The notes beneath the pieces are model-generated. The model saw only the letters and a list, made by a program, of their open reading frames with translations, was not told where the DNA came from and did not search any database. From the NCBI RefSeq assembly GCF_023184515.1, contig NZ_JAAHBP010000003.1, forward strand, positions 434,001-498,000: a DNA stretch of 64,000 nucleotides, in the 5' to 3' direction. Origin of the DNA: Streptomyces sp. D2-8. GTDB taxonomy: Bacteria; Actinomycetota; Actinomycetes; Streptomycetales; Streptomycetaceae. Below, one piece after another: positions 32,294 to 41,363 of this stretch. Both the position numbers and the translations under genes were made by a program. Positions within the stretch are counted from its first letter, which is position 1, and every line of letters starts with the position of its first letter.

Positions 32294-32817
32294 TAAGCGA
32301 GTCAAGGATGGGTGACTGTGGGGGATCTGATCTGGGTGAGCTGACCCAGGGGGCGATCGCCCGATGGCACGGAACGCAACGATGAGGGTCAAGCCCCTGA
32401 TCGGGGGTCTGGGCGCCTCCGGGGCGGTCGGCCGGGCGGCCGTCCGTGAACTGCGCGCTCTCCGCCGCGCCTGCCTCCTTCTGGCAGGGCGGAGCGCGTC
32501 GGCCCTGTGCGAGGTCGCCGAGGAGGGCCGACGCGGTCCCGACGAGACCGTGCCGAACTTGCCAGTGGCCCCGCGGAGGTGCCCGAACACGCCGTGTCCG
32601 TACCCCTGGGCCTGGGGCGAGATGGAGGCCGTGTGCGGCCCAGGCCCCGTCATGGTTGAAGAGTTCATGGCGAGCGACGCGAGAGCTCTTCCCCGCGGTC
32701 ACTGCCACCACCGGTGTCTCCGAGCGCTCCGCGCGGCGCCCGATTCCCCCGTCACCTTAGTGTCCGCGTGTGCTTGATGATCGGGCGTACATCGGTGCGA
32801 GTCATGTGGGTACCATG
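32294..32817. other. Gap with a possible Rossmann-fold gene remnant
   Basis: About 520 bases without an intact gene. A plus-strand frame at 32364-32520 reads IGGLGASGAVGRAAVRELRA and LLLAGRSASALCEVAEE, which resembles the NAD(P)-binding start of a saccharopine-dehydrogenase-like protein. It lacks any continuation, so at most it is a remnant. The remainder shows nothing coherent. Confidence 0.35.
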
Positions 32818-32832
32818 TGAGAATGGTTTCCA
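32818..32832. promoter_or_regulatory. Zur box before rpmB-rpsN
   Basis: TGAGAATGGTTTCCA matches the Zur consensus at 12 of 15 positions. A second, overlapping symmetric element TGGTTTCCATTACCA at 32824-32838 could position a second dimer. It lies 40-55 bases before the rpmB start. Confidence 0.8.
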
Positions 32833-32872
32833 TTACCAATAACTGGCCGCACGACGAGAGGCAGGTAAGACT

Positions 32873-33109
32873 TTGTCCGCCCACTGCCAACTGACCGGTG
32901 CTCAGCCTGGCTTCGGCAACACCATCTCCCACTCGCACCGGCGCACGTCGCGCCGTTTCGACCCCAACATCCAGCGCAAGCGCTACTGGCTGCCGAGCGA
33001 GGGCCGGTACGTCCGGCTGACGCTCAGCGCGAAGGCGATCAAGACCGTCGACAGCATCGGCATCGAGGCCGCCGTGGCCCGCATCCGTGCCCGGGGAGTG
33101 AAGGTCTGA
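32873..33109 (+). CDS. rpmB: Ribosomal protein L28, zinc-independent paralogue
   Basis: A 78-residue L28: [20 protein letters not shown] followed by [19 protein letters not shown] and [13 protein letters not shown]. Only one cysteine (position 5) remains, so the zinc ribbon of the housekeeping form is absent. Such copies replace zinc-binding L28 under zinc starvation, releasing zinc. It starts at a TTG at 32873, the position that matches the family N-terminus, with GGCAGGT upstream, and overlaps rpsN by one base (TGATG). A Zur box lies 40 bases upstream. Confidence 0.9.
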   Translation: MSAHCQLTGAQPGFGNTISHSHRRTSRRFDPNIQRKRYWLPSEGRYVRLTLSAKAIKTVDSIGIEAAVARIRARGVKV

Positions 33110-33429
33110 TGGCCAAGAAGAGCAAGGTCGCGCAGAACGAGAAGCGCAAGGCGACCGTCGAGCGGTACGCGGCCCGACGGGCGGAGCTGAAGGAGATCAT
33201 TCGCCGACCGTCCTCCACCGACGACGAGCGCCGGGCCGCAGTGGTGGAACTGCGGCGCCAGCCCCGCAACGCCAGTGCGACCCGGGTGCGCAACCGGGAC
33301 AGCGTGGACGGGCGGCCACGGGGCCACCTGCGGAAGTTCGGCCTCTCGCGTGTCCGCATGCGTGAGCAGGCCCATGCCGGATTCGTACCGGTGAGGCTGG
33401 GCAGGCCGTCGAAGCGTGCGAAGTCGTAG
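33109..33429 (+). CDS. rpsN: Ribosomal protein S14, zinc-independent paralogue
   Basis: A 106-residue S14 without any cysteine: [20 protein letters not shown] at the start and the conserved [20 protein letters not shown] and [10 protein letters not shown] near the end, where the zinc form has CxxC pairs. It is about 5 residues longer than the common 101-residue version. It belongs to the 30S head and is made from the same transcript as rpmB in zinc starvation. Confidence 0.92.
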   Translation: MAKKSKVAQNEKRKATVERYAARRAELKEIIRRPSSTDDERRAAVVELRRQPRNASATRVRNRDSVDGRPRGHLRKFGLSRVRMREQAHAGFVPVRLGRPSKRAKS

Positions 33430-33566
33430 TCGATTCCGGCGACGATCTCCTCGGCCCGGGCGTCACGCAGCAGGGGAAACTCCTTGCGGTTCTCCATCGC
33501 CCGTGCGTACAGCGGGATGAGGAGGGTCTCCTGGACGGTCCCCAGTCGGGGCTGCTTCCTGTCCAT
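33385..33566 (-). pseudogene. N-terminal remnant of an LCM-family O-methyltransferase
   Basis: From the ATG at 33566 the minus strand reads LGTVQETLLIPLYARAMENR, then [20 protein letters not shown] and [11 protein letters not shown]. This is the standard start of PF04072 (leucine carboxyl methyltransferase-type) SAM enzymes of actinobacteria. After about 60 residues homology ends and the frame runs antisense through rpsN. The SAM-binding core is lost. It shows that sequence was deleted where rpsN now ends. Confidence 0.7.
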
Positions 33567-33641
33567 GAATGGCCTCCCTGGTGCAGATGGTGTACCGGGC
33601 CGGACGGTGCCGTGGCTGCGACCACCGCCCGGCCCGGAGTT

Positions 33642-34826
33642 TCAGGGCCCCGTCGTGGCGGTGAGGGGCTCGTGCTCGTGCGCGCAAACCTCGTCGAAGC
33701 CGTAGGTGTCCCAGGCGGGAAAGGGGTCGGAACGGGGGAGCCGCTCGTCCTCCCTCATGAGGCAGTCGGTCAGGGCCGCTTGCAGGGACGCGGCGTTCAG
33801 GTGGGTGCCGATGAACACGAGTTCCTGTGCGTAAGGACTCTCGGCGTCATGCGCGGAGGAGGGCTCGAAGCGTGCCACCGAGCCGGCCTGGGACCACAGC
33901 CCCGTCACACGAGGGCGGCTGGCCAGTGTGAAGAAGCCCTTTGACCTGAGCACCTGTCCGTAGGCGCCGCTGTCGAGTGACTCGTTCACGAACGTCCACA
34001 GGCGCCCGGGGTGGAAGGGCGTTCCCGACCGGAAGACGGTCGAGGAGATGCCGTACTCCTCCGTCTCGGGAACATGGTCGCCGTTGAGTTCCCTGACCCA
34101 GCCCGGGGCCTGCTGTGCTCGCTCCAGATCGAAGCGGCCGGTGCCCAGGACCTCGCCGACCGGTACGCGGCCCCGCACGGCCGGCACTACGCGGGCGGCA
34201 GGGTTGAGCCGCGCCAAGGTGGCCCGCAGCCGGTCGGCGGACGGGGCGTCGACGAGGTCGAGCTTGTTGAGGACGATGACATCGGCGAACTCGATCTGGT
34301 CCATCAGCAGGTCGCTGACCGTGCGTTCGTCGTCCTCGTACTGATCCAGGCCCCGTTCGACCAGTTCATCACCGCCGGCCAGCTCGGGCAGGAAGTTTGC
34401 GGCGTCCACGATCGTGACCATCGTGTCCAGCCGAGCCAGGTCGCCGAGGGTGGCGCCGTCGTCGCGGGCGAAAGCGAAGGTCGCGGCCACCGGCATGGGC
34501 TCGGAGATGCCGGAGGACTCGATGAGGAGGTAGTCGAAACGCCCCTCGCGCGCCAGCCGGTCCACCTCCTCCAGGAGGTCGTCGCGCAGGGTGCAGCAGA
34601 TGCACCCGTTGGTCATCTCGACCAGGCGTTCCTCGGTGCGCGACAGGGCTGCCTCGCCGCCGCGCACCAGGGCGGCGTCGATGTTGATTTCGCTCATGTC
34701 ATTGACGATGACGGCGACGCGCAAGCCCTCACGGTTTCCGAGGACATGATTGAGCAGGGTGGTCTTGCCGGCACCGAGGAACCCCGACAGGACAGTGACG
34801 GGTAGGCGCGAGGGAACGTGGGTCAT
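33642..34826 (-). CDS. CobW-family GTPase, candidate zinc metallochaperone
   Basis: A 394-residue G3E GTPase (COG0523). Walker [17 protein letters not shown], the metal motif [14 protein letters not shown] (CxCC), the Walker B-like ESSGISEP, and the guanine motif [10 protein letters not shown] are all present, with the CobW C-terminal domain (about 270-390) ending in a His/Glu-rich tail CAHEHEPL. Members under Zur control are thought to deliver zinc to key enzymes when it is scarce. It lies 6 bases after rpmF on the same strand and should be co-transcribed from the Zur box at 35042. Confidence 0.88.
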   Translation of the reverse strand: MTHVPSRLPVTVLSGFLGAGKTTLLNHVLGNREGLRVAVIVNDMSEINIDAALVRGGEAALSRTEERLVEMTNGCICCTLRDDLLEEVDRLAREGRFDYLLIESSGISEPMPVAATFAFARDDGATLGDLARLDTMVTIVDAANFLPELAGGDELVERGLDQYEDDERTVSDLLMDQIEFADVIVLNKLDLVDAPSADRLRATLARLNPAARVVPAVRGRVPVGEVLGTGRFDLERAQQAPGWVRELNGDHVPETEEYGISSTVFRSGTPFHPGRLWTFVNESLDSGAYGQVLRSKGFFTLASRPRVTGLWSQAGSVARFEPSSAHDAESPYAQELVFIGTHLNAASLQAALTDCLMREDERLPRSDPFPAWDTYGFDEVCAHEHEPLTATTGP

Positions 34827-34832
34827 GCGGTG

Positions 34833-35003
34833 TCAGCCCTCGGGGTGGAGCACGCCACGCTCGTACGCCTTGGCCAGCCGCTGGGGTACGCGATACGGAA
34901 CCCCGTCCACCGTGACCGTCACCAGCTGAGGCGTCACAGCCTTCCACTGCGCGCGACGGTGTCGGGTGTTGCTGCGCGACATCTTGCGTTTGGGTACGGC
35001 CAT
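34833..35003 (-). CDS. rpmF: Ribosomal protein L32, zinc-independent paralogue
   Basis: A 56-residue L32: [20 protein letters not shown] opening, then [20 protein letters not shown]. There is no cysteine, whereas zinc-binding L32 has CxxC. GGAGGT lies 6-11 bases before the ATG at 35003. First gene of the rpmF-cobW transcript. Confidence 0.9.
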   Translation of the reverse strand: MAVPKRKMSRSNTRHRRAQWKAVTPQLVTVTVDGVPYRVPQRLAKAYERGVLHPEG

Positions 35004-35041
35004 GAGGACCTCCGGTGTGAGTGAGCGAGGTAGACAGTACA

Positions 35042-35056
35042 TGAAAATGGATGTCA
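35042..35056. promoter_or_regulatory. Zur box before rpmF-cobW
   Basis: TGAAAATGGATGTCA matches the Zur consensus at 12 of 15 positions including the full left arm. It lies 39 bases upstream of the rpmF start. Confidence 0.85.
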
Positions 35057-35514
35057 TTACGACGGTTGGTTGTCGAGGCCGCTCGAGGTGCGGGAAGGGA
35101 GGGTGTGCCAGAGGTCGCGGTGGGCTGACTTGGCGAGGGTGGACGCGTGGACCCGCTCGATGGGCGTCTTGCCGAGCTGCGCGCGTGCCTGCCCGCGCGA
35201 GCGGAGCTCCAAGGAAGGCGCCCCGGAGGCGGCGCTGGAGATGCTGCGCCAGGACCTGCTTCAGCACGTCAGTGGCCCGCGGTACGACGATGCGGCTCTA
35301 TTGATCCTCCGGTACGGCTGACGCTTGCGGGCTCTCGCCAACGGTGTGCCGACATTGCAGGGTGCGAGGAGAAGGCCGCCCATGCCCAGCCGACGATGGC
35401 TTGGGCCTGGCTGCTCGTTGTCGTCCATGACCTGCGGGATGTGGGGTATTCGGCCGGGGCGCCCAGCGGGGCGCACGCAATGATGTATGTCGGCGGGAAG
35501 GGTGGGTCGTACTG
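35057..35514. other. Gap with a possible PP2C phosphatase remnant
   Basis: No intact gene. The plus frame ending at 35321 reads [20 protein letters not shown] and [13 protein letters not shown], resembling the C-terminal end of SpoIIE/PP2C phosphatases (DDAALLxLR). Nothing upstream continues it. Probably a remnant marking the edge of the zinc locus. Confidence 0.4.
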
Positions 35515-36771
35515 GTGACGAGCGCGGACGCGGTTTTCGCGTGGCTGGGGGTCGGAGCGTTGCTCGCGGCCGTGCTGCCTCGGGTCCTGTCCGGACGACC
35601 GCTGTCACTGCCGCTGGTCTTCCTGCTGTGCGGCATCGGCGTGTATCTGTTGCCTCTGCCACTGCCCGTGATCGACCCGGTGGATGACCGGGCGGTGGCC
35701 GAGCATGTCACCGAAGTCGTGGTGATCATCTCGTTGATGGGCGCGGGGCTGGCGCTCAACCGGCCTGTCGGGTGGCATCGGTGGGGCGCGACCTGGCGAT
35801 TGCTGGGTGTCACCATGCCGTTGACGTTTCTGATCACCGCGCTGGTGGCCTGGTGGTTGCTGGACTGGCCGCCGGCCGCCGCGTTGCTGTTGGGGGCTGC
35901 CCTGGCGCCGACCGATCCGGTGCTCGCTGCGGAAGTGCGGGTGGGCGAGCCCACGGATGACGAGCACGACGAGGACGACGTGCGGTTCGCTCTCACCAGT
36001 GAGGCGGGCCTGAACGACGGACTGGCGTTTCCGCTGACCTACGCGGCCGTGGGGCTGGCCGCCGCCGCAGGCAGCGGCTGGACGACCGAGTGGATCGGTC
36101 CGTGGGCCGCGCAGGACGTCGCGTACAAGTGCGCTGTCGGTGTGCTGGGCGGGCTACTGATGGGGCGGTTGCTCGGCTGGCTGTTCTTCCGGACACGATC
36201 AAGAGCGCTGCGGCTGTCTCAGCACCGGGAGGGCTTCGTCGCGCTGGGCGCCACCTTCCTGGCCTACGGAGTGACGGAGCTTGCCGGGGGTTACGGCTTC
36301 CTGGCGGTGTTCGTCACCGCGTGCGCCATCCGGTCCGCTGAGCGAGCTCACGGCTACCACAACGTCCTGCACGACTTCATGGAGCAGGTGGAGCGCCTGA
36401 TGACCGCAGCCGTGCTGTTCCTGCTGGGCGCCTTCATCGCGCTGGGCGGCCTGTCTGCCCTGACGTGGCGGGGCGCGATCACCACATGCGCGGTGGTGCT
36501 GGTGATCCGGCCGCTGTCGGGGTGGGCCGGCCTGCTGCGGAGCTCCCTGGGAAGCCGGGAACGCTGGGTCGTCGCGGCGTACGGCGTCCGGGGGATCGGC
36601 TCGTTGTACTACCTTGCCTACGCCTTGGGCCACCATGGTTTTGCTCTCCCGGAGCGGGAGCTGTGGGCAGTGGTGACCTTCACCGTGCTGGCCTCAGTAG
36701 TACTGCACGGGACTACCGCAGGCCCGGTCATCGCCCGCCTGGACCGGCATCGAGACATCCGATCCATGTAG
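35515..36771 (+). CDS. CPA1-type cation/proton antiporter
   Basis: A 418-residue membrane protein with about eleven or twelve helices. LGAALAPTDPVLAAEVRVGE is the ion-binding TDP motif of Na+/H+ antiporters, and FALTSEAGLNDGLAFPLTYA is the second key motif with the ND pair. GSRERWVVAAYGVRGIGSLYYL is the conserved late helix. It exchanges Na+ or K+ for protons at the cytoplasmic membrane. The GTG start at 35515 follows GGGAAGGGTGG. It stands alone; the fragment of a related antiporter follows on the opposite strand. Confidence 0.85.
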   Translation: MTSADAVFAWLGVGALLAAVLPRVLSGRPLSLPLVFLLCGIGVYLLPLPLPVIDPVDDRAVAEHVTEVVVIISLMGAGLALNRPVGWHRWGATWRLLGVTMPLTFLITALVAWWLLDWPPAAALLLGAALAPTDPVLAAEVRVGEPTDDEHDEDDVRFALTSEAGLNDGLAFPLTYAAVGLAAAAGSGWTTEWIGPWAAQDVAYKCAVGVLGGLLMGRLLGWLFFRTRSRALRLSQHREGFVALGATFLAYGVTELAGGYGFLAVFVTACAIRSAERAHGYHNVLHDFMEQVERLMTAAVLFLLGAFIALGGLSALTWRGAITTCAVVLVIRPLSGWAGLLRSSLGSRERWVVAAYGVRGIGSLYYLAYALGHHGFALPERELWAVVTFTVLASVVLHGTTAGPVIARLDRHRDIRSM

Positions 36772-36885
36772 CAGCCGCGATCGGTGCTGCAACCGCGGCA
36801 GCGTCCTTGTGAAGAAGGACGCTGACCTTGCCGAATGACGCCTACTGTGTGCGAGGGACGCCAGCCACTTCGGTCGCGCTCGTGC

Positions 36886-37790
36886 TCACCGTCCGACCCA
36901 GGTCGGCCATCCATGGCGACCTGTCTGAACGGGCTCGACATCACCCTTCTCGCCGAACCAGCGGGCGAGTTTGCCGCGCCGACCCACCGCCCGCAGTCGT
37001 CGTTCAGCCGCCTCACAGGTGTCCGGGGTGGTGATCAGAAGAAGCTCGTCGCCGCTGAGCAGCGGCGTGTCGTGCTGGGGGACGAGGGTGGCGCCGTCGC
37101 GGACGATCAGGGTGAGCACTGTCGGGGGAGGCGGCCGCAGTTCGAAGACGGCCACGCCGTTCAGGCGCGAGCCCGAGGGCACGGTCAGTGTCAGCAGGTC
37201 CGCGTCCAGGACGTCCAGCGGCGCGGTCTCCACCTGCACGTCCCGCAGCGCATCCGGACGGGCAGGCCCAGAGCTCTGGCCGCGGCGGGCAAGGTGGGGC
37301 CTTGGATCAGGGTGAACAGGACCACCAGCACAAAGACGATGTTCAGAAGGTCGTCGGCGTCCGATACACCGGCGACGATGGGGAAGGTGGCCAGCACGAT
37401 CGGGACGGCGCCGCGTAGTCCCGCCCAGGAGACGAACACCTGCTCACACCATGAGATGCCCCGGAAAAGCAGCAGGCAGGCGACGACCGAGGAGGGGCGG
37501 GCGACCAGCAGCAGTACCAGTCCGACAACGAGAGCCGGCGCAACCGCCCCGGGCAGCTCCCTGGGTGTGACCAGCAGTCCCAGCATGACGAAGAGGCCGA
37601 TCTGGGCGAGCCAGCCGGCGCCCTCGGCGAAGGAGCGGGTGGCGGCGCGGTGCGGCAGCTTGGAATTGCCCAGCACCAGCCCGGACAGATACGCGGCGAT
37701 GATGCCGCTGGCGTTGGCCGCACCCGCCGCCGCGAAGGCGATGATGCCGAAGGCCAGCGTGGCCAGGGGAAACAGGCCTGTTGGCGAACC
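36886..37790 (-). pseudogene. Broken potassium/proton antiporter (CPA1, with TrkA-C end)
   Basis: On the minus strand, GLFPLATLAFGIIAFAAAGA, SGLVLGNSKLPHR and WAGLRGAVPIVLATFPIVAG belong to the second half of a CvrA/NhaP2-type antiporter. It reads to LPAAARALGLP near 37265, where a one-base frameshift is required to continue as RPDALRDVQVETAPLDVLDA and LTVPSGSRLNGVAV, the regulatory TrkA-C part, down to 36886. The N-terminal half is absent: homology stops abruptly at about 37790. So there is both a large 5-prime deletion and a frameshift. Confidence 0.75.
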
Positions 37791-38072
37791 ACTTCGGGTT
37801 GGGTGAAGGCTCCGGAGATCCCGGAACGGTTCGTTCTCTCGCTTGAGCAGCGCCTCACGGGTTGCGATGCCCCGAGCGCTGTCACTGGGCTGTCGTAGGC
37901 TGACCGAGATGCTGCTACGCCGCTCCCGTGCGGCCCGATAGGCGGCGTAGGGGCGGCTGCTTTCGGCATGGCTCTGGGGCGTAGGAGCATCGTCTGGGTG
38001 GTGCCAGTCGGCAGGGTGGTCGCCGCACGATGGCTCTGCGTGCGATGCACCCTGCGGAAGAAGGCCGACGTG

Positions 38073-38693
38073 ATGTGGGATGGTCTGAATAGCCGTCAGC
38101 GTAGCTACTTGCTTGCCTGCTTCCGCGAGGACCAGGAAGCGGAGCGCCGAGCCAGGACGGCTCGGTCCACTTATCAGGACCCAGGGCCAGCCTCCGCATG
38201 GCGCAAGCTGCCGTTCTCGATCAAAGCCGAGCTTCCGTTCGCGGAGTGCACCACGATTCACAGGCGTCTCCGCGACGACGGCCACCTCGACGCCGGAGCC
38301 ACCCTGCACGCTCTCGCCCGCAGAGGACTTCTGAAGATCACTGAAGATCGGATCGACGTTCCGGAGGTGGGTCTCGTTACCCGCGTCGTGGTGGAACTGA
38401 CCCGCGCGGGCCGGGCATGTGCCCGCGCTGGACTAGGCATTGCCCCTGCGCCGCGCCGGCCCAAGCACCTGTTGTCGGAGTGGCTGTGGGGCAGTCTGGC
38501 AAGGGTTGCTGCTGCCGGTCCAGACGGGCTGTCCGAGGACGTGATGGGAGGCAAGGCCAAGTACTACCTCGGTACCGACTACCGCCCGAACGGCAAACCT
38601 AGTCGGGGCTACATCGATTGCTTCGCCAACCATGCCGTAACGCTCACGGCCATTCCTCCCCCACGCCCGGCCTGCCTGTTCCGGCCGTGCTGA
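38073..38693 (+). CDS. Hypothetical winged-helix-like protein
   Basis: A 206-residue soluble protein from the ATG at 38073 (GTG 38070 also possible): MWDGLNSRQRSYLLACFRED at the start, a likely helix-turn-helix segment DDGHLDAGATLHALARRGLL followed by ITEDRIDVPEVG, and a basic C-terminus. I have seen this N-terminal pattern in Streptomyces accessory regions but cannot name a function. It sits just upstream of a decayed gap and downstream of the broken antiporter. Confidence 0.5.
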   Translation: MWDGLNSRQRSYLLACFREDQEAERRARTARSTYQDPGPASAWRKLPFSIKAELPFAECTTIHRRLRDDGHLDAGATLHALARRGLLKITEDRIDVPEVGLVTRVVVELTRAGRACARAGLGIAPAPRRPKHLLSEWLWGSLARVAAAGPDGLSEDVMGGKAKYYLGTDYRPNGKPSRGYIDCFANHAVTLTAIPPPRPACLFRPC

Positions 38694-39180
38694 CGCCCGC
38701 CATACGGCGCACCCATCCAGCCGCCTTCCGACGCAACCGCAGCACCAGCAGGGCCGGACCGGAAACCGACTCGGTGTGACCTGTTGGCTGTGGTGCTGCG
38801 TACATCGGTGCCGGGCTCCTCTCGTGATCCGAAAGACCTGCGGCTTTTCCCGCCCAGCCAAGAGGAGGGCTGTCGAAAGCTGGGCTCGCGTCTGCCGACG
38901 CCGCAAGCGGTCGCCTCCGCACGACGGTCAGTGGGCCGAAAGCGGGGATTGGCTCCACCCTCACTCGCCACAGGCGGCGGCCGCCATCGGGTCCGACACC
39001 CAATTGCACGCGGGCCAGACCTGTAGACACGCGGGCCAGACCTGTAGAGGGGACGCGGAAATGGGTGCCAGACCCGATGGACGTTCGCCCTGCCCGGCGA
39101 AGACTCTGGAGCAGAGCGCCTTGGGCGCAGGCAGCCTTCAGTGACCGGCCGGCCCGCCGTCCACTGCCGGGGAGGCGATA
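38694..39180. other. Gap containing a 21-base tandem repeat
   Basis: No coherent gene in either direction. It contains a two-copy 21-base tandem repeat at 39007-39048 and ends with the GGAGG ribosome binding site of the sensor kinase gene. Confidence 0.5.
39007..39048. repeat. Two-copy 21-base tandem repeat
   Basis: CACGCGGGCCAGACCTGTAG plus A is present twice, head to tail, at 39007-39027 and 39028-39048, with no mismatch. It lies about 130 bases before the sensor kinase gene. Confidence 0.9.
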
Positions 39181-40167
39181 GTGGAAGCCAGGACCAGCTT
39201 GAGGAGACGGTATCCGGTGCCGTTGTTCTGGAGGATCTTCCTGCTCAACGCCGTGGTACTGGTCGCAGCCACTGCGCTGCTGCTGCTGGGCCCGGCCACC
39301 GTGTCGGCCCCCGTCCTGCTCACTGAGGCCGCTGTCCTCAGCGGCGGGCTGGCCGCGATGCTGATCGCCAACGCGCTCCTGCTGCGCATTGGCCTGGCTC
39401 CGCTGCAACGCCTCGCCCGCGCCATGACCACCACCGACCTGCTGCGCCCCGGCGCCCGCCCGGCTGTCGACGGTCACGGCGAGGTTGCCGAACTGATCAT
39501 CACGTTCAACACGATGCTCGACCGGCTGGAAGCCGAACGCGCCACCAGCGCCGCCCGCGCTCTGACCGCGCAGGAATCCGAACGCCACCGCATCGCCCAG
39601 GAACTCCACGACGAGATCGGCCAGACGCTCACGGCCGTCCTGCTCGATCTCAAACGCGTTGCCGACCAAGCACCCGACCCGGTACGTGAGCAACTGCACC
39701 AGGTCCAGGAGACCACCCGCGCCAGCCTGGACGAGATTCGCCGCATCGCCCGCCGCCTGCGCCCCGGCGTCCTTGAGGAACTCGGCCTGACCAGCTCGCT
39801 GAAATCCCTCGCGGCCGAGTTCACCAGCCCCGCCCTGTCCGTACGGCACCACATAGCGCCCGACCTGCCGCCGCTGGGCGAGAACGCCGAACTCGTCCTC
39901 TACCGCGTCGCCCAGGAAAGCCTGACCAACACGGCCCGCCACGCCGACGCCACGCGCGTCGGCCTCACCTTGGAGCGGACCCCAAATGGCGTAGAACTAC
40001 GCGTGCGCGACAACGGCCGAGGCATCGAGGGGGCCACCGAAGGGGCGGGCATCCGCGGCATGCGTGAACGCGCCCTGCTCATCGGCGCCGGCCTCACCCT
40101 CGGCCCCGCCCCCGACGGAGGCACCGAGGTACGCCTGACCGTCCCCACCCCCCACCGGAGTCAGTGA
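39181..40167 (+). CDS. NarL-type sensor histidine kinase
   Basis: A 328-residue membrane kinase. Two helices near the N-terminus (about 15-35 and 40-65) are followed by a HAMP-like segment, then HisKA_3 with ESERHRIAQELHDEIGQTLT, where the His is phosphorylated, and the HATPase domain: VLYRVAQESLTNTARHADAT (N box) and LRVRDNGRGIEG (G1), GAGIRGMRERALLIGAG (G2). There is no sensor domain outside the membrane beyond the short loop. GGAGG lies directly before the GTG at 39181. It forms an operon with the response regulator, overlapping by 4 bases. Confidence 0.9.
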   Translation: MEARTSLRRRYPVPLFWRIFLLNAVVLVAATALLLLGPATVSAPVLLTEAAVLSGGLAAMLIANALLLRIGLAPLQRLARAMTTTDLLRPGARPAVDGHGEVAELIITFNTMLDRLEAERATSAARALTAQESERHRIAQELHDEIGQTLTAVLLDLKRVADQAPDPVREQLHQVQETTRASLDEIRRIARRLRPGVLEELGLTSSLKSLAAEFTSPALSVRHHIAPDLPPLGENAELVLYRVAQESLTNTARHADATRVGLTLERTPNGVELRVRDNGRGIEGATEGAGIRGMRERALLIGAGLTLGPAPDGGTEVRLTVPTPHRSQ

Positions 40168-40829
40168 CCATGACCGAGGCGACGCCCACCCGCATCCTGC
40201 TGGCCGACGACCACCACCTGGTCCGCCGCGGAGTGCGCCTCATCCTCGACAGCGAACCCGACCTCACCGTGGTGGCCGAAGCCGGCGACGGAGCCGAGGC
40301 CATCGAGGTCGCCCGTACCCACCATCCCGACCTGGCCGTCCTCGACATCGCCATGCCCCGCCTGACCGGCCTGCAGGCCGCCCGGGAACTCTCACGCATC
40401 CAGCCGGAGCTGCGCATCCTCATCCTGACGATGTACGACAACGAGCAGTACTTCTTCGAAGCCCTGGCCGCCGGCGCCTCCGGCTACGTCCTCAAGTCCG
40501 TCGCCGACCGCGACCTCGTCGAAGCCTGTCGCGCCACTATGCGTGACGAACCCTTCCTCTACCCCGGCGCGGTCAACGCCCTCATCCGCAACTACCTCGA
40601 CCGCGTCCGCGAAGGCCAGTCCCTGCCTGCCAGAGCCATCACCGACCGCGAGGAGGAGATCCTCAAACTCGTCGCGGAAGGCCACACCACACAGGAGATC
40701 GCCCACATCCTCGTCATCAGCCCCAAGACCGTCGAACGCCACCGTGCCAACCTGCTGCAGAAGCTCGGCCTGAAGGACCGCTTGGAACTCACCCGCTACG
40801 CCATCCGCGTCGGACTGATCGAACCCTGA
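40164..40829 (+). CDS. NarL/FixJ-type response regulator
   Basis: A 221-residue regulator. The receiver domain has LLADDHHLVRRGV, the phosphoryl Asp in DLAVLDIAMPRLTG, the conserved Thr in LILTMYD and Lys in YVLKSVAD. The LuxR-type helix-turn-helix is ITDREEEILKLVAEGHTTQE followed by IAHILVISPKTVERHRANL. GTG at 40164 overlaps the kinase stop; an ATG at 40170 is also in frame. It resembles oxygen- and stress-responsive regulators of actinobacteria, which fits the stress genes around it, but target sites are not identified. Confidence 0.92.
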   Translation: MTMTEATPTRILLADDHHLVRRGVRLILDSEPDLTVVAEAGDGAEAIEVARTHHPDLAVLDIAMPRLTGLQAARELSRIQPELRILILTMYDNEQYFFEALAAGASGYVLKSVADRDLVEACRATMRDEPFLYPGAVNALIRNYLDRVREGQSLPARAITDREEEILKLVAEGHTTQEIAHILVISPKTVERHRANLLQKLGLKDRLELTRYAIRVGLIEP

Positions 40830-40943
40830 CCACACGACCGAGGCGACACCAAACGGCGCCCGCACCGCAGAGAGCAGCCCCGCGAGCGATCGTGACGTTC
40901 GCGGACGAGTCCCCGTCCCACAGACGCACCGCAGGTGATCGAT

Positions 40944-41363
40944 ATGAACCCCTCGATGGACGACCGGCACATCCTCGCGGAGATGGAGCGGCGTCTCTCG
41001 CAGGAGGATCCCGAACTGGCCGCACTGATCGATGCGTTGAACCAGCAGTTCCTCCACGAGGACGAGGACGAGGATTCCGAGGGATGGGTCGATGACAGTG
41101 GCAGGCGGTTCGACTGGCGCTGGAAGACGGGTATCGCCTGTGCGGTCATCGCGGTGCTGGGTCTCCTCCTCACGGCCATCCTCACTGCGACGCCGCCGTC
41201 CGCGGATGACAAGCAGGGACCGCCGAACAGCCGGCTCCCAGCAACCTCCGCTCATTCGCAGCGCCGGGCTGCCGGTTACGGGGGGAGCCGCACAACGAGG
41301 CCGACTCATCTCCCGCGACCAAGCACCGAGCTTCCAGGGGGCGGCCCCGATGCGCGCCCGTGA
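40944..41363 (+). CDS. DUF3040 membrane protein, possibly shifted at its end
   Basis: A 139-residue protein: SMDDRHILAEMERRLSQEDP near the start and a transmembrane helix GIACAVIAVLGLLLTAILTA are typical of the DUF3040 family (function unknown). The family usually ends soon after the helix region with a second helix; here the last 45 residues are Ser/Arg/Pro-rich and overlap the next gene by 14 bases, so the C-terminus has probably been altered by the same deletion that made the downstream chimera. ATG 40944 is preferred over ATG 40935 by its AGGTGAT leader. Confidence 0.65.
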   Translation: MNPSMDDRHILAEMERRLSQEDPELAALIDALNQQFLHEDEDEDSEGWVDDSGRRFDWRWKTGIACAVIAVLGLLLTAILTATPPSADDKQGPPNSRLPATSAHSQRRAAGYGGSRTTRPTHLPRPSTELPGGGPDARP

